DNA of 64,000 nucleotides from Bifidobacterium tibiigranuli (GTDB taxonomy: Bacteria; Actinomycetota; Actinomycetes; Actinomycetales; Bifidobacteriaceae): NCBI RefSeq assembly GCF_009371885.1, contig NZ_QLZA01000007.1, forward strand, positions 62,001 through 126,000, given 5' to 3'. This document shows, piece by piece, positions 27,762 to 35,889 of this stretch. Within the stretch, counting starts at the first letter, position 1, and the number at the start of each line of letters is the position of its first letter. Both the position numbers and the translations under genes were made by a program. Below the pieces are notes generated by a model. The model was not told the origin of the DNA and made no database searches. It was given only the letters and a program-made list of their open reading frames with translations.

Positions 27762-28997
27762 ATGGCGGCCCTCGCGGCTGTTGCCATGATCGGCGCAGGA
27801 CTGGCCGGGTGCTCGTCCGGCGGCCGCACGAAACTCGTATTCGCCTTCAACAAGCGCGAAGCGGTGCCGTTCATGCAGCAGGTCGTCGACGACTACAACA
27901 AATCGCAGGACAAGGTCAACGTGGTGATGGACACCTCGGGCCTCAACTCCACTGCTGCGGGCTTCGTGCGGGGCGCGCCTGCCGACCTGCTGCTGGCCAA
28001 CTTCAACAATCAGGCCGCCCGTTACGTCAACCAGTGCGCGGTGACAGATCTGTCCGACACCGATGCCGCCAAACGCGTCCGTCCCGACGTCAAGGCTCTT
28101 GTGGATGGCGTGGGCAAGTGCCCCGGGCGCACCAGCGCGGTGCCGTATTCGATCATGGCCGCCGGCGTGATCTACAACAAGGACATCTTTGCGAAATACA
28201 ACTTGCAGGTGCCCAAAACCTACGATCAGCTGCTGAGCGTAAGCAAGACGCTCAAAAGCAACGGCGTCGCTCCGTTCTTCGGCACATTCTATGACGGTTG
28301 GACCGTCTCTCAGGGATGGTTCGACTATGCTGCTGGCGGGTCGCTGGATCTGAAATCGTTCTTCCAGTCCATCGAGAAGGACGGCGCCAATGTCGGTCCC
28401 AATTCCTCGGTGTCCTACGAAAAGGACTTCCTCGAGCCGATGAACAAGATGATGACGCTGGCCAAGGATTACACCAATCCAGACGCCAACTCCAAGATTT
28501 ACGGCGATGGCAACACGGCGATGGCCAACGGCAAGGCAGCGATGTACCTGCAGGGCCCGTGGGCTTTCAGCGAAATCTCGAAGACCAATCCCAAGGCGAA
28601 TCTGGGCACCTTCCCGCTGCCGATGACAGACAATCCCAAGGATTTGAAGACGGCGGTCAACGTCGATCTGGGCGCGATGATCCCGGAGCAGTCGAAGCAT
28701 CAGGCTGAGGCTCGGGACTTCATGAACTATCTCTTCCAGCCGAAGATCATCAACGCCTACAACGCCTCGCAGCTCGGTTTCGGCCCGCTGAAGGATTCCG
28801 CCCCGGAGACGGATCCGCGCGTCGCCGGTCTGCGTCCCTACTACGAGAAGGGAAAGATCTACGCCGGTCCGTCATACGTGATTCCGCAGGCGATTCCGAT
28901 TCCCCAGCTCGCGCAAAGCATCGTCCTGGGAGCCGATCCCAAGGACGTCCTATCCACCATCGATGCGGACTGGGCGCGTTTCGCCCGCCGCCAGTAA
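27762..28997 (+). CDS. Carbohydrate ABC transporter substrate-binding lipoprotein
   Basis: 411-residue extracellular binding protein (SBP_bac_1/MalE type). A hydrophobic signal (ALAAVAMIGAG) leads to the lipobox LAGC (Cys17), followed by typical blocks: VVDDYNKSQ, FYDGWTVSQ, MANGKAAMYLQGPWA and QHQ-like C-terminal contacts. From the ATG at 27762 the signal peptide has no positive residue, which is unusual. The in-frame sequence upstream is basic but has no start codon except through the frameshifted ORF at 27584. Two MalF/MalG-type permeases follow. No ATPase is present; such operons usually share a common MsmK-like ATPase encoded elsewhere. Confidence 0.85.
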   Translation: MAALAAVAMIGAGLAGCSSGGRTKLVFAFNKREAVPFMQQVVDDYNKSQDKVNVVMDTSGLNSTAAGFVRGAPADLLLANFNNQAARYVNQCAVTDLSDTDAAKRVRPDVKALVDGVGKCPGRTSAVPYSIMAAGVIYNKDIFAKYNLQVPKTYDQLLSVSKTLKSNGVAPFFGTFYDGWTVSQGWFDYAAGGSLDLKSFFQSIEKDGANVGPNSSVSYEKDFLEPMNKMMTLAKDYTNPDANSKIYGDGNTAMANGKAAMYLQGPWAFSEISKTNPKANLGTFPLPMTDNPKDLKTAVNVDLGAMIPEQSKHQAEARDFMNYLFQPKIINAYNASQLGFGPLKDSAPETDPRVAGLRPYYEKGKIYAGPSYVIPQAIPIPQLAQSIVLGADPKDVLSTIDADWARFARRQ

Positions 28998-29021
28998 CCG
29001 TGGAATCGAAGGAGTTACATC

Positions 29022-29933
29022 ATGGCTATCAGTTCACTTCCCAGCGTCCCTGACGTTCCCGAAAAGGCAGATCGCAAGCATCGCAAGGTGGAGCCGGTCT
29101 TCTGGTGGATGACCGTCCCGACGCTGGTCGTCTTCACCCTGGCGATACCGATTCCTGCGGCGATAGGAATCTTCTACAGCTTCACGAACTATATCGGCGT
29201 GGGCAAATGGCATTTCCTCGGGCTGGCGAACTACATCGCGATGTTCACCGACCCGCAGATCCGTCAGAGCTACATCTTCACCATCGGCTTCTCGCTGGTC
29301 ACCGTGCTCGCAGTGAACGTCATCTCGTTCCTGCTGGCAGTAGGTCTCACCGCGCGAATCCGGGCCAAGGTGGCGCTGCGCACGGTCTTCGTCATCCCGA
29401 TGGTGATTTCCGGCATCGTGATCGCGTACGTGTTCCAGTTCCTGTTCTCCAACTCGCTGCCCGCGCTCGGGCAGGCGCTGGGCGTCGGCTGGCTCAAGGA
29501 GAGTATGGTCACCAACCCGCATCTGGCATGGGTGGCGGTCGTGTTCGTCACGGCCTGGCAGTCAATTCCCGGAACCCTGCTGATCTACATCGCCGGTCTC
29601 ATGTCCGTGCCCGAGGATGTGTACGAAGCCGCTGACATCGACGGCGCGAGCAAGTTCCAGCAGATGACCAGGATCACGATTCCGCTGGTGTTCAGCTATG
29701 TGGTGATCAACACGATCCTCGGCTTCAAGGGCTACCTCAACGCCTACGACATCATTGTCGGCTTGACGAACGGCGGCCCGGGCACCTCGACGATGAGCGT
29801 GGCGATGAACATCGTCAACGGCCTGACGAACGGCGATTACGCCTACCAGATGGCCAATGCGACGATCTTCTTCATCTTCACACTGATCGTCTCGCTGCTG
29901 CAGCTTTCTCTTATGCGTGGAAGGAACAAGTGA
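29022..29933 (+). CDS. Carbohydrate ABC permease, MalF type
   Basis: 303-residue inner-membrane subunit with six helices after a basic N-terminus. The cytoplasmic EAA loop reads EAADIDGASKFQQMTRITIPL, which docks on the ATPase. Starts 25 bp after the binding protein with a good RBS (GAAGGAG) and overlaps the next permease by four bases (ATGA). Substrate likely an oligosaccharide; identity not deducible. Confidence 0.9.
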   Translation: MAISSLPSVPDVPEKADRKHRKVEPVFWWMTVPTLVVFTLAIPIPAAIGIFYSFTNYIGVGKWHFLGLANYIAMFTDPQIRQSYIFTIGFSLVTVLAVNVISFLLAVGLTARIRAKVALRTVFVIPMVISGIVIAYVFQFLFSNSLPALGQALGVGWLKESMVTNPHLAWVAVVFVTAWQSIPGTLLIYIAGLMSVPEDVYEAADIDGASKFQQMTRITIPLVFSYVVINTILGFKGYLNAYDIIVGLTNGGPGTSTMSVAMNIVNGLTNGDYAYQMANATIFFIFTLIVSLLQLSLMRGRNK

Positions 29934-30817
29934 TGAGTGCACAATCCATAACCCCGGCCGCTTCAAACGCGAAACCGAAGAAGATCAGGGCGCGCATGGA
30001 GCGCGTCAACTGGCCTGCGACCATCATTCTGGCCGTGTGCTCGCTGACGGTGCTCATTCCGCTCTACGTCACGGTTTCGATGGCGTTCAAAACCACCAAG
30101 CAGGCGGTTGATGGCAACGCCTTCAGCCTGCCGAACCCGGTGAGCGTCGACGGATTCAAGCAGGCCTGGACGATGACCAAGACCCCGGTCGGCGCGGGCA
30201 TTTCGGTGCTGATAACCGCCGGCGTGGTGTTCCTGGTGATCTTCCTGGCCGCGTTCCTCTCCTACTCGATCGTGCGCAACTGGGATCATCGCTTCTTCCG
30301 CTATTCCTTCTTCTACGTGCTCGCCGCGATGTTCATCCCCTTCCCGGTGGTGGCGCTGCCGCAGATCAGCCTGACGGGCCGCTTGCACCTGGACAACCCC
30401 TTCGGCGTCATCATTCTGGCATCGATGTTCCAGCTGGCGTTCAGCGTCCTGCTGTTCACCACCTTCCTGCGTTCGATTCCGAACGAACTTGAGGAAAGCG
30501 CGCAGATCGACGGCGCGTCGACGTGGCAGACCTTCCGCAAGATCGTCTTCCCGCTGCTGGCCCCGATGAGCGCCACGGTCGGCATCTTCGCGTTCCTGTA
30601 TGCGTGGAACGACTTCATGATGCCCTCGCTGATCATCTCCGACGCGACGCTTCAGTCGTTGCCGGTGCGCCAGAACATCTTCCAGTCGCAGTTCAGCAAC
30701 AACTACAACGTGTCCTTCGCCTCGTACCTCATGGCGATGGCCCCGGCCATCATCGCCTACATCTTCACCCAGCGTTGGGTGATGAGCGGCGTAACCCAGG
30801 GTGCGGTAAAAGGCTGA
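29930..30817 (+). CDS. Carbohydrate ABC permease, MalG type
   Basis: 295-residue partner permease with six helices and the EAA loop ESAQIDGASTWQTFRKIVFP. The C-terminal helix ends FTQRWVMSGVTQGAVKG, typical of MalG-like subunits. Overlaps the MalF-type gene by four bases, so production is coupled. A strong hairpin follows the stop. Confidence 0.9.
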   Translation: MMSAQSITPAASNAKPKKIRARMERVNWPATIILAVCSLTVLIPLYVTVSMAFKTTKQAVDGNAFSLPNPVSVDGFKQAWTMTKTPVGAGISVLITAGVVFLVIFLAAFLSYSIVRNWDHRFFRYSFFYVLAAMFIPFPVVALPQISLTGRLHLDNPFGVIILASMFQLAFSVLLFTTFLRSIPNELEESAQIDGASTWQTFRKIVFPLLAPMSATVGIFAFLYAWNDFMMPSLIISDATLQSLPVRQNIFQSQFSNNYNVSFASYLMAMAPAIIAYIFTQRWVMSGVTQGAVKG

Positions 30818-30825
30818 GCCGTTAA

Positions 30826-30850
30826 ACGGGGAGCCCAGTGGGCTCCCCGT
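30826..30850 (+). terminator. Terminator after the sugar ABC operon
   Basis: Perfect 11-bp arms (30826-30836 and 30840-30850) with a three-base loop, nine bases after the MalG-type stop. GC-rich and without T-run. Confidence 0.65.
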
Positions 30851-30872
30851 AGGCGAGGTGAGGCCCCGCCAA

Positions 30873-30939
30873 GGGGCCGAAGGACGACACCGTAGGCGGC
30901 GTCACTCCGTAGGAGAGAAAAGGGCCGAAGGACGACACC
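30873..30939. repeat. 18-bp direct repeat downstream of the sugar operon
   Basis: GGGCCGAAGGACGACACC occurs at 30874-30891 and 30922-30939, 48 bp apart, in non-coding DNA. Confidence 0.7.
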
Positions 30940-30958
30940 ACACTCACCCATACCCCAT

Positions 30959-31007
30959 ACGTCACAACCCCCGCACTATCTCGACACCGGTGCGGGGGTT
31001 GCGGCGT
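30959..31007. repeat. Palindromic CACAACCCCCGCA element, copy 1
   Basis: ACGTCACAACCCCCGCAC faces GTGCGGGGGTTGCGGCGT. Related to copy 2 at 31022 and a degenerate copy at 47733. Lies at the convergent end of the sugar operon and tag; may act as terminator. Confidence 0.75.
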
Positions 31008-31021
31008 CTCCTGCCAGTTAT

Positions 31022-31070
31022 ACGTCACAACCCCCGCATGATGGTCGAATTCATGCGGGGGTTGTGACGT
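31022..31070. repeat. Palindromic CACAACCCCCGCA element, copy 2
   Basis: Perfect 20-bp arms at 31022-31041 and 31051-31070 around a nine-base loop, 23 bp beyond the tag stop codon. Same family as copy 1; probably also ends tag transcription. Confidence 0.8.
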
Positions 31071-31092
31071 TTGCCTACCAGTTTCCTGCGAC

Positions 31093-31716
31093 TCACCCGT
31101 TCTGCGGGCACAGAAAGCAGCCTTGCACATGATCGTTGACCATGCCGACCGACTGCATGAAGGCATACATAATGGTCGGGCCGACGAACTTGAATCCCCG
31201 GGTTTTCATTGCCTTGCTCATCGCGGTGGATGTCGGGTCGCTCGGCGGTATCGCGCTCGCATCCGCAGGCCGATTGACCCGCACCTTGCCATCGACGAAG
31301 GACCATAGGTAGCTATCGAACGATTCTCCGACTGCATCCATAGTGCCGACCAATTGCGCATTGTGGATGATTGCCTCGATCTTGCGCCGGTTGCGGATGA
31401 TACCGGGGTCTGCCATCAGCGCGGGCACTTCATCATCCATCGCGGCCACGCGCTCTGGCTCGAATTCATGGAATACGGTCCGCAGCCGTTCTCGCTTGTT
31501 CAGTATCGTGCTCCACGACAGCCCAGCCTGCAGCCCTTCCAGACACAGCCGCTCGAAGAGATCACGGGAATCATGACACGGCTTGCCCCATTCCTCGTCA
31601 TGGTAGGCAAGCATCGCATCGCCCGCGCTGTATGCCCACACACAGCGTGTGGGTGTCTTTGATGGCGGAGCATCAGGTTCATCGTCGTGCGTGGCGGCCG
31701 ATAGCCGTTCTGACAT
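31093..31716 (-). CDS. tag: DNA-3-methyladenine glycosylase I
   Basis: 207-residue base-excision enzyme removing 3-methyladenine. Diagnostic blocks are RCVWAYS and YHDEEWGKP, FERLCLEGLQAGLSW, FVGPTIMYAFMQSVGMVNDH, and the C-terminal Cys/His pattern QGCFLCP that binds zinc. Start taken at 31716 (MSERLS); ATGs at 31740 and 31749 are in frame but lead into non-conserved sequence. A strong hairpin separates it from the oxidoreductase gene upstream. Confidence 0.92.
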   Translation of the reverse strand: MSERLSAATHDDEPDAPPSKTPTRCVWAYSAGDAMLAYHDEEWGKPCHDSRDLFERLCLEGLQAGLSWSTILNKRERLRTVFHEFEPERVAAMDDEVPALMADPGIIRNRRKIEAIIHNAQLVGTMDAVGESFDSYLWSFVDGKVRVNRPADASAIPPSDPTSTAMSKAMKTRGFKFVGPTIMYAFMQSVGMVNDHVQGCFLCPQNG

Positions 31717-31749
31717 AGTAGTTTTTCTTTCGTGCTGCATGCCAATCAC

Positions 31750-31795
31750 TGTCCCATAGCGTCACGTCATCTGGATGATGTGACGCTATGGGACA
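31750..31795. terminator. 21-bp hairpin between oxidoreductase and tag genes
   Basis: Arms at 31750-31770 and 31775-31795 pair with a single G:T-type mismatch around a four-base loop. It follows the leftward oxidoreductase gene and precedes tag. Confidence 0.75.
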
Positions 31796-31847
31796 GAGCA
31801 GCGTGCGCCTGACTCGTGGTTTACCGTCGAAATGAGCGAGCTACGGC

Positions 31848-32384
31848 TTATCGAGACTGCAAGTCCCTGACGAATTGGACATACGCTTCGGCGTTCTGCG
31901 AGATGTGCTCCTCCGATGGGGCGTGCGCGGTGCCGTACAACGCGAAAAACGGCCGGTAATCGGCGTGGCAGTAGTCGAATGTGGTTTCGAAGGGCGTGAG
32001 CAATTCCTTGAGCGTGTACCGATATCTGCCTTCAGCGCTGTAGTCGGGCTGCGCGATGTCCGCACTGACGGCAAGTGCAACAGGCTTGTTGCGCAGCGCG
32101 TTTCCGCCCACGCCGCACGCCCAGCCGTGGGTAAGCACGTCGTCGAGCCACTGCTTCATCAGGGGCGGGCAGTTGAACCAGTACAAAGGAAATTGCAGGA
32201 TGAGCGCGTCATGCGAGTCCACGAGGCGGCGCTCGCGTTCGGCGTCGATTTGGCCGTCCGGATATGCCTCGGCGAGCACATGCGCATCGCATAGTTCGCT
32301 GTGCCGGCGCGATGCTTCGACCCAGTGCCGGTTGATAACTGATTCGCCAAGGTCGGGATGCCCTGCGACCACCAGTGCTGTCAT
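31848..32384 (-). CDS. NAD(P)H:quinone oxidoreductase, flavodoxin fold
   Basis: 178-residue flavoenzyme of the KefF/MdaB family. Motifs: LVVAGHPDLGESVINR (phosphate loop), LILQFPLYWFNCPPLMKQWLD (flavin and dimer contact) and a GGNALRNK turn. Start at 32384 with AAGAAAGG upstream. Divergent from a TetR gene with TGTACA repeats between them, so probably induced by an electrophile or quinone sensed by that regulator (inference). Different from the oxidoreductase at 24394. Confidence 0.85.
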   Translation of the reverse strand: MTALVVAGHPDLGESVINRHWVEASRRHSELCDAHVLAEAYPDGQIDAERERRLVDSHDALILQFPLYWFNCPPLMKQWLDDVLTHGWACGVGGNALRNKPVALAVSADIAQPDYSAEGRYRYTLKELLTPFETTFDYCHADYRPFFALYGTAHAPSEEHISQNAEAYVQFVRDLQSR

Positions 32385-32432
32385 ATGAGAGGCGCCTTTC
32401 TTGCCTGAGTGCATATCGATATCAGTATAGTG

Positions 32433-32446
32433 TGTACAACTGTACA
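32433..32446. promoter_or_regulatory. TGTACA-AC-TGTACA operator candidate
   Basis: Two self-palindromic TGTACA boxes two bases apart in the divergent oxidoreductase / TetR promoter, next to a TATAGT -10-like sequence. Likely site for the adjacent TetR-family protein. Confidence 0.55.
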
Positions 32447-32591
32447 TTTCATGATACGATGCGGAATATGACACATGATCATTGCGCAGGCGATTCCTGC
32501 ATGAGCTGTGCACGCAGGCATGTCAATGGATAACGGTTGGCGCAGCGTCCGGCAGCCAACTGCGGACACATCGTCAAATCGGGGAGGAAGC

Positions 32592-33326
32592 ATGGATATG
32601 AAGGCCGAGCTGCCTGCAAAAAACGAGTCGGCATCGGAGTCGATACCGGGTCGCAAGACGCAAGCTGAGGAATCGACTCACAAGAGCAGCGTAAGGCTCA
32701 GTAGCAACGCAGCTCATAGGGTCAAGGCTGCGTCAGGAAAGCAGACCCGCCGCTTGCGGCGCACCGACCCTGGGCGGCGCGATCGCATCATTGACAGCTG
32801 CCTGGATGTCATTGCGCAAGTCGGCGTGGCGGGCGCGTCGCATCGCGTGGTCGCCAGGGCTGCCGATGTGCCGCTGGGCTCGATGACCTATCATTTCAAC
32901 GGCATGGACGAGCTGCTGCGCGAGGCATTCACCCGCTTTGCCAACAGTGTCGCCGACCGTTTTGAGCGCCGCATGGCGCAAGCCGAGGATCTGGATTCGG
33001 CCCGAGTCGCGGTCGTCGCCATCATCACCGAAGACATATTCTCCGGCCCGCGCGAGCAGGTGCTCACCCACGAGCTGTACACACTCGCGGCCAGAGACCC
33101 GTCATTCCGCGCCATTACCACGGCATGGATGCGTCGCAGCCGCGCCGCGCTGGAACGGTTCTTCGACCCTGATACCGCGCGTATGCTCGACGCGCTCATC
33201 GAAGGTCTGAGCATCCATCGTGCCCTCGATCAGCAGCCGCGCGATGCCAGCGAAGTCGTGGAAGCGGTCAACCGCATCACCGCCACCGCAGTGGACCAGC
33301 GAGCCAAGCAGACCGAGACGGACTGA
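32592..33326 (+). CDS. TetR-family transcriptional regulator
   Basis: 244 residues. A basic, Ser-rich N-terminal extension of about 60 residues precedes the HTH (RDRIIDSCLDVIAQVGV, then HRVVARAADVPLGSMTYHFNGMDELLREAF). An all-helical ligand domain follows. GGGAGG upstream of 32592 fixes the start. Adjacent to and divergent from the quinone oxidoreductase gene, the probable target. The long N-terminal extension is unusual for TetR proteins. Confidence 0.85.
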   Translation: MDMKAELPAKNESASESIPGRKTQAEESTHKSSVRLSSNAAHRVKAASGKQTRRLRRTDPGRRDRIIDSCLDVIAQVGVAGASHRVVARAADVPLGSMTYHFNGMDELLREAFTRFANSVADRFERRMAQAEDLDSARVAVVAIITEDIFSGPREQVLTHELYTLAARDPSFRAITTAWMRRSRAALERFFDPDTARMLDALIEGLSIHRALDQQPRDASEVVEAVNRITATAVDQRAKQTETD

Positions 33327-33430
33327 GTAGGAAGTCGGGCATAATGAACATATAGCCGCACAGCCTCGCCGTACAATGCGCAAATCTGCCCAATAGCCAG
33401 CGAACACACGGATGCACTATGGTGGTGAGT

Positions 33431-34774
33431 ATGAACGAAACGCAGCGAACGTTGCCGACGACGATGCCGGCCCAACATGCCCAGCAGGCCCAATCCGCGC
33501 ATCAGGGCGACTGGCGGCCGCTGTCGGTGTCCGCGCGGCTTGGTCGGCTGCAATTCCACAATTCAGGCAAGTTCCGTGTGCTGCAACTGGCCGACATCCA
33601 GGACGGCCCCAAAATCGACAAGGACACCATCAAGCTGATAGGTGCCTGCCTGGACGCGGCGCGGCCGGATGTCGTCGTGTTTTCGGGCAATCAGATCGCC
33701 GGCTACGACACCGCGTACGCCGCGACCTTCCGCAAGCGTCACTGGACTGTGGCATGGAATCGGGTCAGGACACAGAACGCGGATCGCTTCGCCGCCGACT
33801 TGGAGCATACGCGGGGACTGGTGCGCTCGCAGATTACGCAGTTTGTGCAGCCGCTTATCGACCGTGGAATTCCGTGGGCTGTGACCTACGGCAATCATGA
33901 CTTTCAATGCGGTCTTGACAATGCGGAATTGGACGCCATCTACCGCGAGTTTCCCGGCTGTCTGAATCCCGAGTCCACGGCTGCGAGTCCCGGTCATCCG
34001 CGCATTCAGCCTTCGTCCGGGCTTCCTGAGCAGCGGATTTTCCCATGCGAGCCGGGCACCTTCGCACTGCCCGTGCTGGATGCAGAGCGTCGGCGTGCCG
34101 TCATTGCCTTGGTGCTGCTGGACTCGGGCGACTACTCGCCGCTGGGCGGTTACGGAGTGCCTTCTGACCGGGCGCTGACCTTCCTGCATTCGATTTCGGG
34201 TCTGCTGGGCGTGCGTTCGATGGTCTTCCAGCATTTCCCGCTGCCGCAGCATTACGAGCTGCTCAAGGAGGTGCTGGCCACGGCCGACCATGCTGTGGAA
34301 GGCTACCGCGCTTTCGCGGGGCATCATTATGTCATCGATGAGACCAAGACGCTGCCTGGCAGCTACCTCGGCGAAGGCGTGAGCTGCCCGGATCACGACT
34401 GCGGGGAATTCGACCTGATGAAGGACGGCGAGGGATGCTTCGCGCTCAGCGCCGGGCATGACCATCGCAATCGCTTCGTCGGCACGCTCGACGGCATCCT
34501 GCTGGCGGCGACTCCGACCTGCGGTTTCGGCTCCTACGGTCCTGCGCCCGCGCAGCGCGCCGCCCGCCTGTTCGAATTCGACATCCGCCACCCCTTCGCC
34601 CCGCGCACGCAGCTGCTCGAATTCGGCGAGCTGGTCGGCAAACCGAGCAATCGCAAGGCCTATACCTACGCGCTCAACGACACGGCGGCCTCGCCAGGGG
34701 AGACGATGGACCTGCTGCGCAAGCCGGGGCTGGTCTCACGCATTGCCAAGCGACTGCGCGGTATCGGTCAGTAA
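33431..34774 (+). CDS. Calcineurin-like metallophosphoesterase with altered metal motifs
   Basis: 447 residues. The fold is supported by LQLADIQDG (D55, Q57), VVVFSGNQIAG (N87), TYGNHDF, VFQHFPLP and SAGHDHRN. In canonical enzymes the first motif is DxH and the second GD; here they are D-x-Q and G-N. The remaining His/Asp ligands are intact, so activity is plausible but metal preference may differ. Substrate unknown; relatives of this size are often intracellular phosphoesterases. The ATG at 33431 follows GGTGGTGAG; an ATG at 33419 is also possible. Confidence 0.75.
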   Translation: MNETQRTLPTTMPAQHAQQAQSAHQGDWRPLSVSARLGRLQFHNSGKFRVLQLADIQDGPKIDKDTIKLIGACLDAARPDVVVFSGNQIAGYDTAYAATFRKRHWTVAWNRVRTQNADRFAADLEHTRGLVRSQITQFVQPLIDRGIPWAVTYGNHDFQCGLDNAELDAIYREFPGCLNPESTAASPGHPRIQPSSGLPEQRIFPCEPGTFALPVLDAERRRAVIALVLLDSGDYSPLGGYGVPSDRALTFLHSISGLLGVRSMVFQHFPLPQHYELLKEVLATADHAVEGYRAFAGHHYVIDETKTLPGSYLGEGVSCPDHDCGEFDLMKDGEGCFALSAGHDHRNRFVGTLDGILLAATPTCGFGSYGPAPAQRAARLFEFDIRHPFAPRTQLLEFGELVGKPSNRKAYTYALNDTAASPGETMDLLRKPGLVSRIAKRLRGIGQ

Positions 34775-34834
34775 TATCAGTAGTGCCAATAGCGTCAGCA
34801 GCGCAGGGCGGCGATGACGAACTCACAATAGTGG

Positions 34835-34889
34835 AACTGGAACGAAACGGCTGCTGAGCTAAGGGGGTGCGGCCCTTTCATTCCAGTTA
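34835..34889. terminator. Hairpin between convergent phosphoesterase and ndgR genes
   Basis: AACTGGAA and TTCCAGTT-centred arms of 13 bp with one mismatch (34835-34847 and 34877-34889). Position between convergent stops suggests termination. Confidence 0.5.
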
Positions 34890-34911
34890 TTGCAAGTCCC
34901 TCATCGTGTGC

Positions 34912-35739
34912 CTAGCGATTGACGCTGGCCTTCATGAGCGCATCGGTCAGGTACTTGCCTGCGGTCATTACGAACGGCGCATAGCGGCGGCCCGGCGCGG
35001 AACCCATGCGACCGGAAGGGCCGGAGATGGAGATGGCGGCGATGACCTGCCCGGAAGCGTTGCGAATCGGCGCGGAAATCGAGCACACGCCTTCTTCGCG
35101 CTCGTTGATCGACTCGGCCCATCCGCGTTTGCGCACGGCGGCGAGACGGCTGACCGTGTATTTGGCGTGAAGCAGCCCCTGATGAAGCCGCTCCGGATCT
35201 TCCCATGCCATCAAGATCTGCGCTGCTGAGCCGGCCTCCATCGAAAGCATCGCGCCTACGGGAATCGAATCACGCAGCCCGCTGGCCCGCTCCACTGCGG
35301 CGATGCATACGCGCTGGTCGCCCTGCCGACGATATATCTGCGCCGATTCGCCGCTGCGGTCGAGCAGCGTTTGCAAAATAGGCCCGGCGGCGGTCAGTAG
35401 ACGGTCCTCGCCGGCGGCTGTGGCCAGCTCTGCGAAACGCGAGCCCAGCACGAAGCGCCCGTGCGTGTCGCGCAGCACGAAACGGTGTCGTTCCAAGGCA
35501 ATCGCCAGCCGGTGCGCGGTAGGGCGCGCCAGAGCGGTGGCTGCGACCAGCTGGCTGAGTGTCAACGGGCCGGATTCCAAGGCATCGAGAATCTTGACGG
35601 TTTTGTCAAGCACGCCGACCCCCGAATGGATCTCTCCGTCATCTACGTGGGCAGCCCCGGTCGCGCCGTGGCCGTTGCGCGCGGCATCATCGTCGATCTG
35701 CGCATCGAACTCGTCGGTGTTGGTGCTAATAGAAGTCAT
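34912..35739 (-). CDS. ndgR: IclR-family regulator of leucine biosynthesis (NdgR/LtbR type)
   Basis: 275 residues. After an Asp/Ala-rich leader of about 40 residues comes the winged HTH ([37 protein letters not shown]) and the ligand domain with [25 protein letters not shown] and the [21 protein letters not shown] block. These match my memory of Streptomyces NdgR and Corynebacterium LtbR, which sit divergently beside leuCD as here. Start at 35739 has no clear ribosome site, so translation may be near-leaderless. Likely controls leuC-leuD and itself through the 150-bp shared promoter. Confidence 0.88.
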   Translation of the reverse strand: MTSISTNTDEFDAQIDDDAARNGHGATGAAHVDDGEIHSGVGVLDKTVKILDALESGPLTLSQLVAATALARPTAHRLAIALERHRFVLRDTHGRFVLGSRFAELATAAGEDRLLTAAGPILQTLLDRSGESAQIYRRQGDQRVCIAAVERASGLRDSIPVGAMLSMEAGSAAQILMAWEDPERLHQGLLHAKYTVSRLAAVRKRGWAESINEREEGVCSISAPIRNASGQVIAAISISGPSGRMGSAPGRRYAPFVMTAGKYLTDALMKASVNR

Positions 35740-35819
35740 ATTCGGATTATGCCATCTCATATTTCGAAACGCAAAAGTCCGTGCGCGCTGCAAGCTCGCA
35801 TACTCGGTTGTGGAAGGGC

Positions 35820-35856
35820 TGTGTTCAGACGCACAGCCGAAATGTGTTCAGGCGCA
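35820..35856. promoter_or_regulatory. 14-bp direct repeat in the leuC promoter
   Basis: TGTGTTCAGACGCA (35820-35833) and TGTGTTCAGGCGCA (35843-35856), 23 bp apart, just upstream of the leuC ribosome site. Spacing of about two helical turns suits a regulator such as the divergent NdgR-type protein. Confidence 0.5.
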
Positions 35857-35889
35857 AAACCGTGTATGGCGAGTCCAAAAGGAGACTAC

